Shown piece by piece: positions 17,647-25,403 of a stretch of 64,000 nt of DNA. Source of the stretch: Pseudomonas sp. DNDY-54. Its GTDB lineage: Bacteria; Pseudomonadota; Gammaproteobacteria; Pseudomonadales; Pseudomonadaceae. The stretch lies in NCBI RefSeq assembly GCF_019880365.1, contig NZ_CP082271.1:4340001-4404000 (forward strand). Direction: 5' to 3'. The notes beneath the pieces were generated by a model. It had not been told where the DNA came from, made no database searches, and saw nothing but the letters and a program-made list of their open reading frames with translations. Each line of letters opens with the position of its first letter. The first letter of the stretch is position 1. The position numbers were made by a program, and so were the translations under genes.

Positions 17647-17999
17647 CACTAGCGCACATCGAGGTCGCCTCCAGCTATCGGCCTTCAGTTCAAGCACTCA
17701 CAACTCGCTTGTAGTGCTTTTCCTGACGATGGCGCTCCCAAAGTCCGTTCGCGCATTGGCCGCAGCGGTTGTGATCACTCAGGCATTCGTAGAGCTGATT
17801 GGTTAAGCGGGGCTACCACCAACAGCGTGAAGGAAAGCCGATCAGTGCGGCTTCGTCTCGCTGATGGACTTTGCAGCCCACGTTCTACAATACCCACCAT
17901 CCGCTAACGGCTAAAGCTGCGTCGCCAGTTTTAGCTGACGCCGCTAGACCCGGATGGCTTAGAGGCATGACGACGCCTTTTTCTGTAACGGGAGCTTCT
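17647..17999. other. intergenic stretch, nothing recognised
   Basis: Lies between the convergent HAD and CDF genes. GCTAAA near 17909 and TTTAGC near 17930 could form a weak stem, but no clear terminator, gene or repeat was seen. Confidence 0.4.
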
Positions 18000-18893
18000 T
18001 TAGCTCTTGAGCGCCAGAATACGCCGAGCGCCGTTTAGAACGATGAATCCCACAACGGTACCGATAATCAGGTCTGGGTAGTTTGACCCAGTCCAAGCGA
18101 CGAGCGCTCCGGCGACTATAACCCCCATGTTGATGACCACATCATTGGCGGAGAATATCCAGCTCGCTTTCATGTGAGCACCACCTTCCCGGTGTTTGGA
18201 AATAAGCAGCAGACAGCCCGTATTGGCGAGCAATGCCAGGAACGCAACGGCGATCATTATCAGCGACTCGGGCTCACTACCGAATACAAAGCGCCTAATC
18301 ACCTCTACGAGCACGCCGAGTGCCAAAATTAGCTGGAGAACACCAGCAAGGTGTGCAGCACGCACCTGCAGACTGACGCTACGTCCAACTGCATAAAGGG
18401 CTAGGCCGTACACTGCCGCGTCAGCGAACATATCGAGCGAATCGGCAATCAGGCCCGTGGACCTGGCGATCAGGCCAGCGGTCATCTCTACCACGAACAT
18501 GAAGGCGTTGATGCCTAACAGTAAACGCAGGGAGCGGGATTCCTGTGTAGAGTCCGCCGAATTCTCGGCGGCTTTGATCATCTCTGGGTCGGCAGCGACG
18601 GTTTTCTGAAGAGTGGCGCCTAGCCCTAACGTCGCCAGCTTTGTGGTTATGGGCTCAACGGCACCGCAATGCATGACATCTAACCGACGGTCCGACAAAT
18701 CAAAAGTCAGCTTCCGAATTCCGTCCAAACCACTCAGGGCCAAGCGGATCATTCGCTCTTCTGATGGACAATCCATTTTTGGCACGGCGTAAACACTGAC
18801 CCATTGTGCTGTCGTATCGGCAGGGTTTTGCACACCGGCATCGGCGGCTGGTGTCGCATCGCAGCCGCAACGATCGCCATCGGATTTGCTCAT
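18000..18893 (-). CDS. cation efflux protein: HMA-like domain fused to CDF-type membrane domain
   Basis: 297 residues. Residues about 30-95 (VSVYAVPKMDCPSEERMIR) form an HMA-like fold in which the usual CxxC is reduced to a single Cys (MDCPSEE). From about residue 122 six hydrophobic helices follow with TGLIADSLDMFADAAVYGLAL, the CDF signature with metal-site Asp residues, and a second site around SANDVVINMGV. CDF proteins exchange Zn, Cd or similar divalent ions for protons. The N-terminus also has a CGCD Cys cluster. It is divergent from cadR, with a MerR-type operator inside its promoter, so it is probably induced by Cd, Zn or Pb. Confidence 0.75.
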   Translation of the reverse strand: MSKSDGDRCGCDATPAADAGVQNPADTTAQWVSVYAVPKMDCPSEERMIRLALSGLDGIRKLTFDLSDRRLDVMHCGAVEPITTKLATLGLGATLQKTVAADPEMIKAAENSADSTQESRSLRLLLGINAFMFVVEMTAGLIARSTGLIADSLDMFADAAVYGLALYAVGRSVSLQVRAAHLAGVLQLILALGVLVEVIRRFVFGSEPESLIMIAVAFLALLANTGCLLLISKHREGGAHMKASWIFSANDVVINMGVIVAGALVAWTGSNYPDLIIGTVVGFIVLNGARRILALKS

Positions 18894-18926
18894 GATACGG
18901 CTCCACTTGAAATCGAAGATGGGATC

Positions 18927-18957
18927 ATTAAAAACCTTATAGCTACCATAAGGTCAA
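18927..18957 (-). promoter_or_regulatory. MerR-type promoter with CadR/PbrR-like operator
   Basis: On the minus strand: -35 TTGACC, 19-bp spacer, -10 TTTAAT. The spacer is covered by a perfect dyad, ACCTTAT-N7-ATAAGGT (18934-18954). A 19-bp spacer with a dyad between the boxes is the hallmark of MerR-family activation, and the sequence resembles CadR/PbrR operators. Confidence 0.85.
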
Positions 18958-18987
18958 TAACGCAGAGAACCGAAGAGGATTCGCGCG

Positions 18988-19392
18988 ATGCGCATTGGTC
19001 AGTTAGCAAGGCTAGTAGGGATTGATACACAGACGATCCGCTTCTATGAGCAGCAGGGATTGTTACCTCCGCCTAATCGTCAGCCGAACGGCTATCGGGT
19101 TTACAACGAGAAGCATGGCGAGCGGCTAGCGTTCATCCGACGCTGCCGAATTCTGAATCTTTCACTTCCAGAAATTCATGCACTCCAAAGTTACCAAGAT
19201 GACCCTGGCCGGCCTTGTGCGGCCGTTAATGCCTTGCTTGATGATCACATTTCTCAAGTCAGGTCTCAGATAGCCGCTTTGCAATCACTGGAACGACAAC
19301 TCGTTTCGCTGCGGGCAAATTGCAACGATGGGCGGGAAGTTAAGGCTTGTGGAATTCTCGCGGGAATAAGCGAGGACGCATGCGTTAAATGA
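18988..19392 (+). CDS. cadR: CadR/PbrR-type MerR-family regulator
   Basis: 134 residues: MRIGQLARLVGIDTQTIRFY is the MerR winged-helix start, followed by NGYRVYNE, a dimerisation helix and the metal-binding end. The three Cys typical of CadR/PbrR are present: RPCAAV near residue 74, and ANCNDG and KACGIL near residues 111 and 119, plus DACVK at the tail. GAGGA stands just ahead of the ATG. It would bind the dyad in the divergent promoter and switch on the CDF transporter when Cd, Pb or Zn binds. Immediately after its stop the sequence becomes a Tn3 transposase fragment, so the gene sits at a rearrangement junction. Confidence 0.88.
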   Translation: MRIGQLARLVGIDTQTIRFYEQQGLLPPPNRQPNGYRVYNEKHGERLAFIRRCRILNLSLPEIHALQSYQDDPGRPCAAVNALLDDHISQVRSQIAALQSLERQLVSLRANCNDGREVKACGILAGISEDACVK

Positions 19393-20275
19393 ATGGCGTT
19401 CGGCGCGCGGGGCTGAACATCTCGGCCATATGATCCCGGGTCCGCATGCGCATGCGGTAGATTAAGGCCAGCATCAGCGTGTAGCGCTTCGGCAGTAAGC
19501 AGTCCTTCAACTCGGCTACGTCCGACGCCGCGGCTTGGGCAGCAAAGTGGCGGATCTTAGTGTCGACAATTCCTTCAAAAATGGAACCCAGATCCCCGAA
19601 GCTCTCTAGCTAAGCCAGATGGTCGATCAGTACCTCTAGGTGCTTGCGAGATGGCTTCTTGGGTGACTGCTTCAGCGTATTGAAGTCACTCTGGCGTCGG
19701 CCGAAGTCAGTGTCGAGCAGATCCTTTAGCTTGTGGATCACCTCGACTGGCGTTCTGGTTACTACGAGGTTGAATATTGCCTCTTGGGATTCGGCATGAA
19801 TTCGCTCAGCGAGATCATTTAGAGTCGAGTAATCTAGGCAGATCAGCTCTTCGATTACGGAGTTGATGATGTCGGCGCGCTGGTCAAGCACAAACGACAT
19901 CGCTTTGGCATGCCGCTCGGCGAGCTCCATGGCATCGGAGCCGTAGAATACCGTCACACCGAGGCGAGCTCGGATCGCGTTCATGTGGCGATATTGCTGG
20001 AACCACTTGTATTCCGCGAGTTTCACCTTGCTACGCTGACCTAACTCTCCGCGAATGAAGTCCACCAGTTGACCAGGGACGTCGGTGATATCAGGAAAAT
20101 ATCGGAGCACCTGAAAGGTCTTGAGAAGAACGGCGAGATTGAGGTGAAAGGGGGCCTTGGACTTGCTCCGTACCCACTTAATCTCATCATCTGAGAACGA
20201 AAAATCACGCTGCAGTTCAGCTTTTGAATACGCCTTTGGCAGGGTGGGATACGCCGTACGCTCTAATGAAGCCAT
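19385..20275 (-). pseudogene. Tn3-family transposase, N-terminal fragment with in-frame stop
   Basis: Starts MASLERTAYPTLPKAYSK (the DUF4158 N-terminal domain of Tn3-family transposases) and runs 221 residues to HLEVLIDHLA. There a TAG (19610-19612) replaces what is a Trp codon (TGG) in relatives. The same frame then continues LESFGDLGSIFEGIVDTK and RYTLMLALIYRMRMRTRD, clearly transposase, to about 19415, where homology ends and the frame closes at 19385 next to cadR. Only about 290 of roughly 1000 residues remain and the catalytic core is missing. A perfect 8-bp inverted repeat (TTTTCTGA/TCAGAAAA, 20285-20304) lies just upstream of its start. Confidence 0.85.
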
Positions 20276-20401
20276 AGGAACTCCTTTTCTGAGGAGTCAG
20301 AAAAGATAGTCCACGATCAGAGGCTGTGCGGTCTATTTGGTAAACTCGTTTGGCATCAACACGTTACGAGCGGAGTGAGTGAATTTTCCCTTTATCTCGG
20401 C

Positions 20402-20959
20402 ATGACCCCTCCAGTGGCCTCACCAAATCATCTTGAGCGTCGATTCAATGTCACCGAACCCAACAAGGTCTGGGTTACGGACATCACCTACATCCGCACC
20501 TATGAGGGCTGATTATTTTTGGCGGTGGTACTCGATCTGTTTTCGCGGCAGGTAATCGGTTGGTCGATGAAGCAGCAGATGACCAGCGACCTGGCTATCG
20601 ATGCATTGCTGATGGCGGTTTGGCGGCGTAAGCCAAAGCAGGAGCTGATGATTCACTCAGACCAAGGTAGCCAGTTCAGCAGCGGCGACTGGCAGAGCTT
20701 CCTGAAAACCAACAACTTGCTTGGCAGCATGAGTCGACGTGGTAACTGCCATGACAACGTGGTAGCGGAAAGCTTTTTCCAGTTGCTGAAGCGAGAGCGG
20801 ATCAGGCGAAAGATCTACAGCACCAGGCAAGATGCTCGCGCTGATGTGTTCGACTACATCGAGATGTTCTACAACCCAAAACGCCGGCATGGTTTCAACA
20901 ACCAGCTGTCGCCGGTAGAGTTTGAAAAACGCTATTTCCAGAGCCTGGAAAGTGTCTAG
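20402..20959 (+). pseudogene. IS3-family transposase (OrfB) C-terminal fragment with in-frame stop
   Basis: Reading from 20402 gives an rve integrase core: VWVTDITYIRT, LDLFSRQVIGWSM, HSDQGSQF and GNCHDNVVAESFF, containing the DDE residues. At 20510-20512 a TGA stands where relatives have Trp (EGW-LFLAVVLD), so the frame is broken. OrfA and the N-terminal part of OrfB are absent. The element ends with a recognisable terminal inverted repeat at 20953-20977. It is a dead remnant abutting the Tn3 fragment. Confidence 0.88.
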
Positions 20960-20977
20960 GAAATCCGGGGCGATTCA
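20953..20977 (+). repeat. right terminal inverted repeat of the IS3-family element
   Basis: The sequence from TGTCTAGG to CGATTCA begins at the transposase 3' end and ends in CA. IS3-family elements end TG...CA, and this sequence resembles the ends I recall for IS51-group elements. No left copy is seen in the window. Confidence 0.65.
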
Positions 20978-21287
20978 TGCACCATCATTTGCCTCCCCCT
21001 CACGCAAGGATTGGTCTCACCGCTTTCGATCTCTGCTGAGTCTGGGGAAGTTCCAGCAAAGCAATGAAAAGCCTTTTTAGACATACTCGATTGACCACTT
21101 CTGGCCGATAGCTGCCGCTCATCCCACCGCGTCGTGTACCGCTGCGACGGCATCTCGCGCCGCATCGCCCACTTAGGGGCTGCAGGGATACGACCGAGTC
21201 GCACTGTACCCCTGCCCTCGGGCATTAATCCGGTCGACTACAGCCATCAGCCGATCGGTACCCGGGCGTGTTAACGGGGTAAACCCT
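20978..21287. other. non-coding stretch before the tandem array
   Basis: No gene recognised. It contains GGTCGACTACA near 21228, an inverted copy of TGTAGTCGACC that occurs inside every unit of the following array, so the left flank may have taken part in the array's rearrangement. Confidence 0.4.
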
Positions 21288-22452
21288 AACCCAGCACGAC
21301 GTGGGCTGGAGCGATGGCTCAGCCTCGACTGCATTCTCGGGGCGCTCGCCAGTTTCCGGTCAGCGCTCAGCTAATTCCGGTCATGTAGTCGACCATTCTT
21401 TTCGGCTCTGGCGGGCAGCCGGTGCCCTCGATAGCGCCTGTGGAATACTGCACGAGATGTTCGCAACCCAGCAACGACGTGGGCTGGAGTAGTAGCAAAA
21501 CCTCAACTGCATTCTCGGGGCGCTCGCCAGTTTCCGGTCAGCGCTCAGCTAATTCCGGTCATGTAGTCGACCATTCTTTTCGGCTCTGGCGGGCAGCCGG
21601 TGCCCTCGATAGTGCCTGTGGGAATGCTGCACGAGATGTTCGTAACCCAGCAACGACGTGGCAGGAGTAGTGGCAAAGCCTCAACTGCATTCTCGGGGCG
21701 CTCGCCAGTTTCCGGTCAGTGCTCAGCTAATTCCGGTCATGTAGTCGACCATTCTTTTCGGCTCTGGCGGGCAGCCGGTGCCCTCGATAGCGCCTGTGGA
21801 ATACTGCACGAGGTGTTCGCAACCCAGCAACGACGTGACAGGAGTAGTGGCAAAGCCTCAACTGCATTCTCGGGGCGCTCGCCAGTTTCCGGTCAGCGCT
21901 CAGCTAATTCCGGTCATGTAGTCGACCATTCTTTTCGGCTCTGGCGGGCAGCCGGTGCCCTCGATAGCGCCTGTGGAATACTGCACGAGATGTTCGCAAC
22001 CCAGCAACGACGTGGGCTGGTGTAGTAGCAAAGCCTCAACTGCATTCTCGGGGCGCTCGCCAGTTTCCGGTCAGCGCTCAGCTAATTCCGGTCATGTAGT
22101 CGACCATTCTTTTCGGCTCTGGCGGGCAGCCGGTGGCCTCGATAGCGCCTGTGGGAATGCTGCACGAGATGTTCGTAACCCAGCAACGACGTGGGCTGGA
22201 GTAGTGGCAAAGCCTCAACTGCATTCTCGGGGCGCTCGCCAGTTTCCGGTCAGCGCTCAGCTAATTCCGGTCATGTAGTCGACCATTCTTTTCGGCTCTG
22301 GCGGGCAGCCGGTGCCCTCAACAGCGCTTGTGAGAATGCTGCACGAAAAGACCGTAACCCAGAAATGACACGGGCTGGAGCCATGGCAAAGCCTCAACTG
22401 CACTCTCGGGGCGCTCGCCAGTTTCCGGCCAGCACTCATGGAATTCCGGTAG
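21288..22452. repeat. tandem array of about 6.5 units of 176-179 bp with nested 21-bp iteron-like repeats
   Basis: Seven cores are spaced 178, 179, 176, 178, 179 and 179 bp apart. Each unit has a stretch of roughly 120 bp that is almost invariant and a linker of about 55 bp that carries all the small indels. Inside each core stand two adjacent 21-bp direct repeats of the form GCGCTC-N6-TTCCGGTCA, 16 of 21 bases alike; the first member starts at 21342, 21520, 21699, 21875, 22053, 22232 and 22411. A short CGGCT/AGCCG stem follows. Outer copies are more diverged than inner ones. Unit lengths are not all multiples of three and the frames shift, so the array is not coding. The 21-bp phasing suggests a protein-binding array such as iterons or a centromere-like site; this is inference. 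Confidence 0.85.
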
Positions 22453-22658
22453 ACGCGACTTGGCTCCGTCAAGGTCGTGCGTTGAAATCTTGAGTCAGTG
22501 CGTAGTGCTGGCCACGCTCGTTATAGTGAAAGGGGTCATACCCATAGCAAAGCCGAGGTCTAACGTGACTATAAAAAATGAAGATCAAATGGCAGCCACA
22601 GATACTCCGCATGCAGGCAAGGTTGGGGATCCACAGGTCCTTGAGGGTGATCTTCAGT

Positions 22659-22814
22659 AACCACGCCGACTACGGTTACCATTGGGTAAGAAAACCCAAT
22701 AAAACACCTCCCTTCAATGGCCAAAGCGCTCTGCAGTTAATGCTGTCTGGCCGTACTGCTGAACTGGCCGAGGTGCGCCGCTATCTAGATTCGGTACGAG
22801 AACCACCTTTCTAA
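22659..22814 (+). pseudogene. MbcA/ParS-type antitoxin, C-terminal fragment
   Basis: The frame ends with WVRKPNKTPPF, then ALQLMLSGRTAELAEVRRYL, which resembles the toxin-binding C-terminal domain (DUF2384) of Xre/MbcA/ParS antitoxins. The upstream part of the open frame (from 22578) does not resemble the family, and no N-terminal helix-turn-helix is found, so this is most likely the 3' end of a gene cut off by the tandem array. No RES-type toxin follows. Confidence 0.5.
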
Positions 22815-22972
22815 ATAAAGTTGTCGTAACGCATCGAAAGCATCCGGGAATTCCTGGCGGCGCAGCCACGTCTCTTGAGCGCGATTCACAAAAAAAAGCA
22901 GCGTTTAACTGAAGGGCGGCACCCTGCTGAATTTCGAAGTCGGGAGCCTTGGGGCAGGCATCGGCTGCAATT

Positions 22973-23209
22973 TCACTGGTATACGCCGTGCTCGATGCGC
23001 TGCAAGTATGCCTCGACAGCCTGCAACCCTACCGGATCAGTGATAATTGCCGATGGCATCTCACCATTGAAGTACCTGCAGGGTCGGCCAAGCCATTCCT
23101 CGGCCAGTTTCTGGTTACCAAAGACGCTAATCGCCCGCTCCAGCACTTTGTTGTACTGGCCAGAGCTTAACGGAACCGATTGTTTCCTTACTGAAGGCTT
23201 TTTGCGCAT
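22973..23209 (-). CDS. MbcA/ParS-type antitoxin-like protein (DUF2384)
   Basis: 78 residues from the ATG at 23209 (AGAGG 7 bases upstream; a GTG lies one codon earlier). The sequence VLERAISVFGNQKLAEEWL, then TDPVGLQAVEAYLQRIEHGVY, is the typical C-terminal Xre/MbcA/ParS toxin-binding domain, with the conserved RIEHGVY ending. The usual partner, a RES-domain NAD-degrading toxin, would be expected directly downstream, but the 160 bases after the stop contain no such frame. It is therefore an orphan or the survivor of a broken pair. Confidence 0.65.
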   Translation of the reverse strand: MRKKPSVRKQSVPLSSGQYNKVLERAISVFGNQKLAEEWLGRPCRYFNGEMPSAIITDPVGLQAVEAYLQRIEHGVYQ

Positions 23210-23236
23210 CACGACCTCTTTCGAATTGGAGAAACT

Positions 23237-23324
23237 TCACGAGATCTTTTGAGTTGAAAGCTGCAGCGCTTGTGCCGCCGGAGGATGCAAGGTGCATCCA
23301 TTCACAATCAATGCGCGCCATCAC
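23237..23324 (-). pseudogene. frameshifted relic of the small gene at 24807-24986
   Basis: The ribosome binding site and first 90 bases resemble those of the intact small gene: GGGGCGTAATC before the start versus GGAGCGTAATC, and CTGCAGCTTTCA shared inside. One extra base near codon 10 shifts the frame, after which the original frame reads TLHPPAAQALQLS and soon stops. It is probably a decayed duplicate. Confidence 0.45.
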
Positions 23325-23675
23325 GATTACGCCCCTTTTAGAGTCCCGGGTTCTAGCCGGGTTCTACCCCGAGAGCACGCGCGCTGATGGGTATGGATTG
23401 CAGTTTGCCACTCTTCACGCTAGCTGGGGTTATGGCTCGGCTGAAGAATCTCAGCGATTCTAGACGCGTTGCCCGGGATGGCTTTTTCTACGACGGCGGT
23501 ACCCTACCTCTGGAGCTCAGACTGGCGCAGTATCTTAGGCCTTTCCAGGATTCCCTCTAGAACGGTGAGATCAACGTCAGTGAAAAACACGCCGCTCATT
23601 ACGGCAGGACGCTTTCGGAATAAAACTAAGGACGCGAGACTTCTACATCTTGCCGATCGGCTTTGATGTCGTGAA
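23325..23675. other. intergenic stretch, nothing recognised
   Basis: Short open frames on both strands lack start signals or family resemblance. A 31-codon minus-strand frame near 23500-23597 (MSGVFFTDVDLTVLEG) may be a gene scrap but cannot be assigned. Confidence 0.35.
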
Positions 23676-24440
23676 TTAAACCGTAGGAAAAGCGGCTTTC
23701 AAAAGCGCTGGCAGCACCTCGGATGCTCGGCCAATCAACATCAGCTCGTTGGCATTGCCGAGGGAGACGTCCGCAAGATTGACATGGATTACGGTAGCTC
23801 CCGCAGCGAGTGCTATTTCCGGGATGTCCGCCGCAGGCGTAACGATGCCTGAGGTACCTACAGAGATCAGTACCTGGCACGTTTTCACCATATGCATGGC
23901 TGCTTTCCAGGGAGCCATGGGTAAATCCTCTTTGAACCAGACGACAGCGGGCCGCAATTTCCCATTGCAGCGTCTGCAACGAGGGGGCTCTACCTCCTGT
24001 CCATCACCATGTACCACTAGCTGCTCCTCACTCAGATCGGCAGGCCGATGGCAGGCGAAGCATTTCGGCTGCGCAAGACTCCCGTGTAGATGAACCACGT
24101 CCACCGACCCAGCGCGCTCGTGAAGGTCATCAATGTTCTGAGTCACTACGAACACCTCCCTGCCTGTGGCAGCAAGTCGCGACGGCACTAGATGAGCTGC
24201 ATTCGGTTGGGCTTGTGTAGTCTGATGCCTTCTCCACAAATACCATCCCCAAACGAGCGCAGCGTTGGCACGGAACGCCTCTGCGGTCTCCAATCGCTGG
24301 GGATCGTACGTTGCCCAAAGCCCGGTAAGCTTGTCGCGGAAGGTGGGAATACCACTTTCCGCGGAAATACCAGCGCCCGTGAAGAACACCACGCTACGGG
24401 CGGATTGCAAGGCGAAGGATGCTTGCTGCATGTCGCTCAT
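23676..24440 (-). CDS. cobB: Sir2-family NAD-dependent protein deacylase (class III, CobB-like)
   Basis: 254 residues with the sirtuin motifs FFTGAGISAESGIPTFR (NAD site, residues about 19-35), VTQNIDDLHERAGS, the catalytic His in LHGSL, and four zinc Cys (CFAC and CRRC). YLWRR near residue 67 supplies the Tyr-x-x-Arg pair that marks class III sirtuins acting on succinyl- or malonyl-lysine. GTSGIVTPAA and HVNL complete the fold. It removes acyl groups from lysines using NAD. The start overlaps the stop of the BPSL0761-type gene by 4 bp, so the two are translationally coupled. The operon lies inside decayed island DNA, so a special role is possible, but a housekeeping paralogue is equally likely. 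Confidence 0.88.
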   Translation of the reverse strand: MSDMQQASFALQSARSVVFFTGAGISAESGIPTFRDKLTGLWATYDPQRLETAEAFRANAALVWGWYLWRRHQTTQAQPNAAHLVPSRLAATGREVFVVTQNIDDLHERAGSVDVVHLHGSLAQPKCFACHRPADLSEEQLVVHGDGQEVEPPRCRRCNGKLRPAVVWFKEDLPMAPWKAAMHMVKTCQVLISVGTSGIVTPAADIPEIALAAGATVIHVNLADVSLGNANELMLIGRASEVLPALLKAAFPTV

Positions 24441-24766
24441 GAGGGACCTGTCTGATGATGCTTTATGGCTGGATCGTTAGAGCAGGTGTCATAGCTCGAT
24501 GGTCGAGCGCCCGACTCTAGCGATGAGCAGAGCAGCGGCTGGTGGAATGCGATTACCCTCCTTCGGTATTCATCCTCAGGCGCCTCGTTCACCAGGCATT
24601 CCTCAAGACGCCCCAGCGAGAAAACTTGAGCGGCAGAGAGGTAGTGCCTAAGCAGACTTTTGGCAGAACGGCGGATACCCTGCGGTAAATCTTCGTCACG
24701 AGAGAGCTCACGCAGGAACGCCTCTGTTTTGACGATTGCGCGCGTTCGCTCATAAGGAAGGGTCAA
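24437..24766 (-). CDS. BPSL0761-family small protein
   Basis: 109 residues starting at a TTG with AGGAG 9 bases upstream. PYERTRAIVKTEAFLRELSR, then IRRSAKSLLRHYLS, matches my recollection of the BPSL0761 family: helical proteins of unknown function widespread in pseudomonads and Burkholderia. The C-terminal 35 residues are probably disordered. It is coupled to the Sir2 gene by a 4-bp overlap and follows two small genes on the same strand. Confidence 0.65.
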   Translation of the reverse strand: MTLPYERTRAIVKTEAFLRELSRDEDLPQGIRRSAKSLLRHYLSAAQVFSLGRLEECLVNEAPEDEYRRRVIAFHQPLLCSSLESGARPSSYDTCSNDPAIKHHQTGPS

Positions 24767-24806
24767 TCTCGTTATCTCCTGATCATGAACTAAAAGCCCC
24801 GGCTAG

Positions 24807-24986
24807 CTAGCTCACCAACGCCGACCATCCAGTGCGCAGTTCAGCGCCTCGGGCATCGAAGCAAAAGTGGTGAAGCCGTACCAAGTAGGGGGCGATGTCC
24901 ACTAGCGTTTTACGAGCTGAAAGCTGCAGAGCTTGTAACGCCGCAAGATTCAAGGTGGTCCAATCCTGATCAGAGCGCGTGATCAT
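24807..24986 (-). CDS. small protein of unknown function
   Basis: 59 residues from the ATG at 24986, which has a strong AAGGAG 8 bases upstream; the longer frame to 25031 has none. The sequence (LAALQALQLSARKTLVDIAP and LVRLHHFCFDARGAEL) looks helical with no membrane segment. Its start overlaps the end of the membrane protein gene by 17 bp and the BPSL0761 gene follows after 40 bases. A frameshifted relative lies at 23237-23324. Family not recognised. Confidence 0.5.
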   Translation of the reverse strand: MITRSDQDWTTLNLAALQALQLSARKTLVDIAPYLVRLHHFCFDARGAELRTGWSALVS

Positions 24987-25152
24987 GATTACGCTCCTTT
25001 TTGGCCTCCCTCCATTCCATCCACTTGGCAAAACCCCACGCCGCGGTTCCCATTGTCAGCAAGGCCCAGAGTAGCCATTGCGGAAATTGGTACTGGCCGC
25101 TTAGCCAAAGACCTGCGCCTCCGCTAAGCATCGCCATACAAAACCATCTCAT
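24970..25152 (-). CDS. small membrane protein of unknown function
   Basis: 60 residues: two hydrophobic segments (residues about 3-18 and 25-43, WLLWALLTMGTAAWGFAKW) and a charged C-terminal tail (EWREAKKERNHDH). It overlaps the next gene by 17 bp, which suggests the start of a four-gene operon ending with the Sir2 gene. GGGGA lies upstream of the ATG. Family not recognised. Confidence 0.45.
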   Translation of the reverse strand: MRWFCMAMLSGGAGLWLSGQYQFPQWLLWALLTMGTAAWGFAKWMEWREAKKERNHDHAL

Positions 25153-25403
25153 CAGCCTGTTCCCCGATTACATACGAGATACCACGATAACCGCATGCTC
25201 TCCTGTGCTAACGCCAGTGCTGAAAATTTTGTCGGCTCCGAGATTTGGAAGTGAGAATGGAAAGCCTCCGAATTCCCGACGCAGCCTTCATACTGCCGAA
25301 AAACCTGGTCGCCTGGGAACAGCGTGAGCATGCGATTTGGTGGAGGTTTCCCAGTGAGCGCTTGTGGCGGTCCTGTGATTTTTTGCAGGACCGCCACCGA
25401 CAT
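25152..25403 (-). CDS. doubtful small open frame upstream of the Sir2 operon
   Basis: 83 codons ending in a TGATG overlap with the membrane protein start, which would fit coupling. However, its first 12 codons lie on a perfect long hairpin, there is no clear ribosome binding site, and a plus-strand frame of similar length (25245-25466) is equally open. No family recognised; it may be chance. Confidence 0.2.
   Translation of the reverse strand: MSVAVLQKITGPPQALTGKPPPNRMLTLFPGDQVFRQYEGCVGNSEAFHSHFQISEPTKFSALALAQESMRLSWYLVCNRGTG
25364..25397. repeat. perfect 12-bp inverted repeat
   Basis: GTGGCGGTCCTG and CAGGACCGCCAC enclose a 10-base loop with six Ts. The T-run is in the loop and not after the stem, so it is not a standard terminator; it could be an RNA hairpin or a protein site. 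It lies in the otherwise featureless stretch 25153-25742, where no convincing gene was found. Confidence 0.7.

Noticed and set aside
21288..22452. The tandem array as a CRISPR array, an integron cassette array or a repeat protein
   Set aside because: The units are 178 bp with no short repeat-spacer alternation. No attC-type GTTRRRY/RYYYAAC core was found and no integrase is near. The frames shift between units because the lengths are 176, 178 or 179, so the open frames across it are not one protein.
22814..22972. A RES-domain toxin next to the MbcA-type antitoxin
   Set aside because: All frames downstream of the antitoxin were read; none shows RES-like sequence and all are short.
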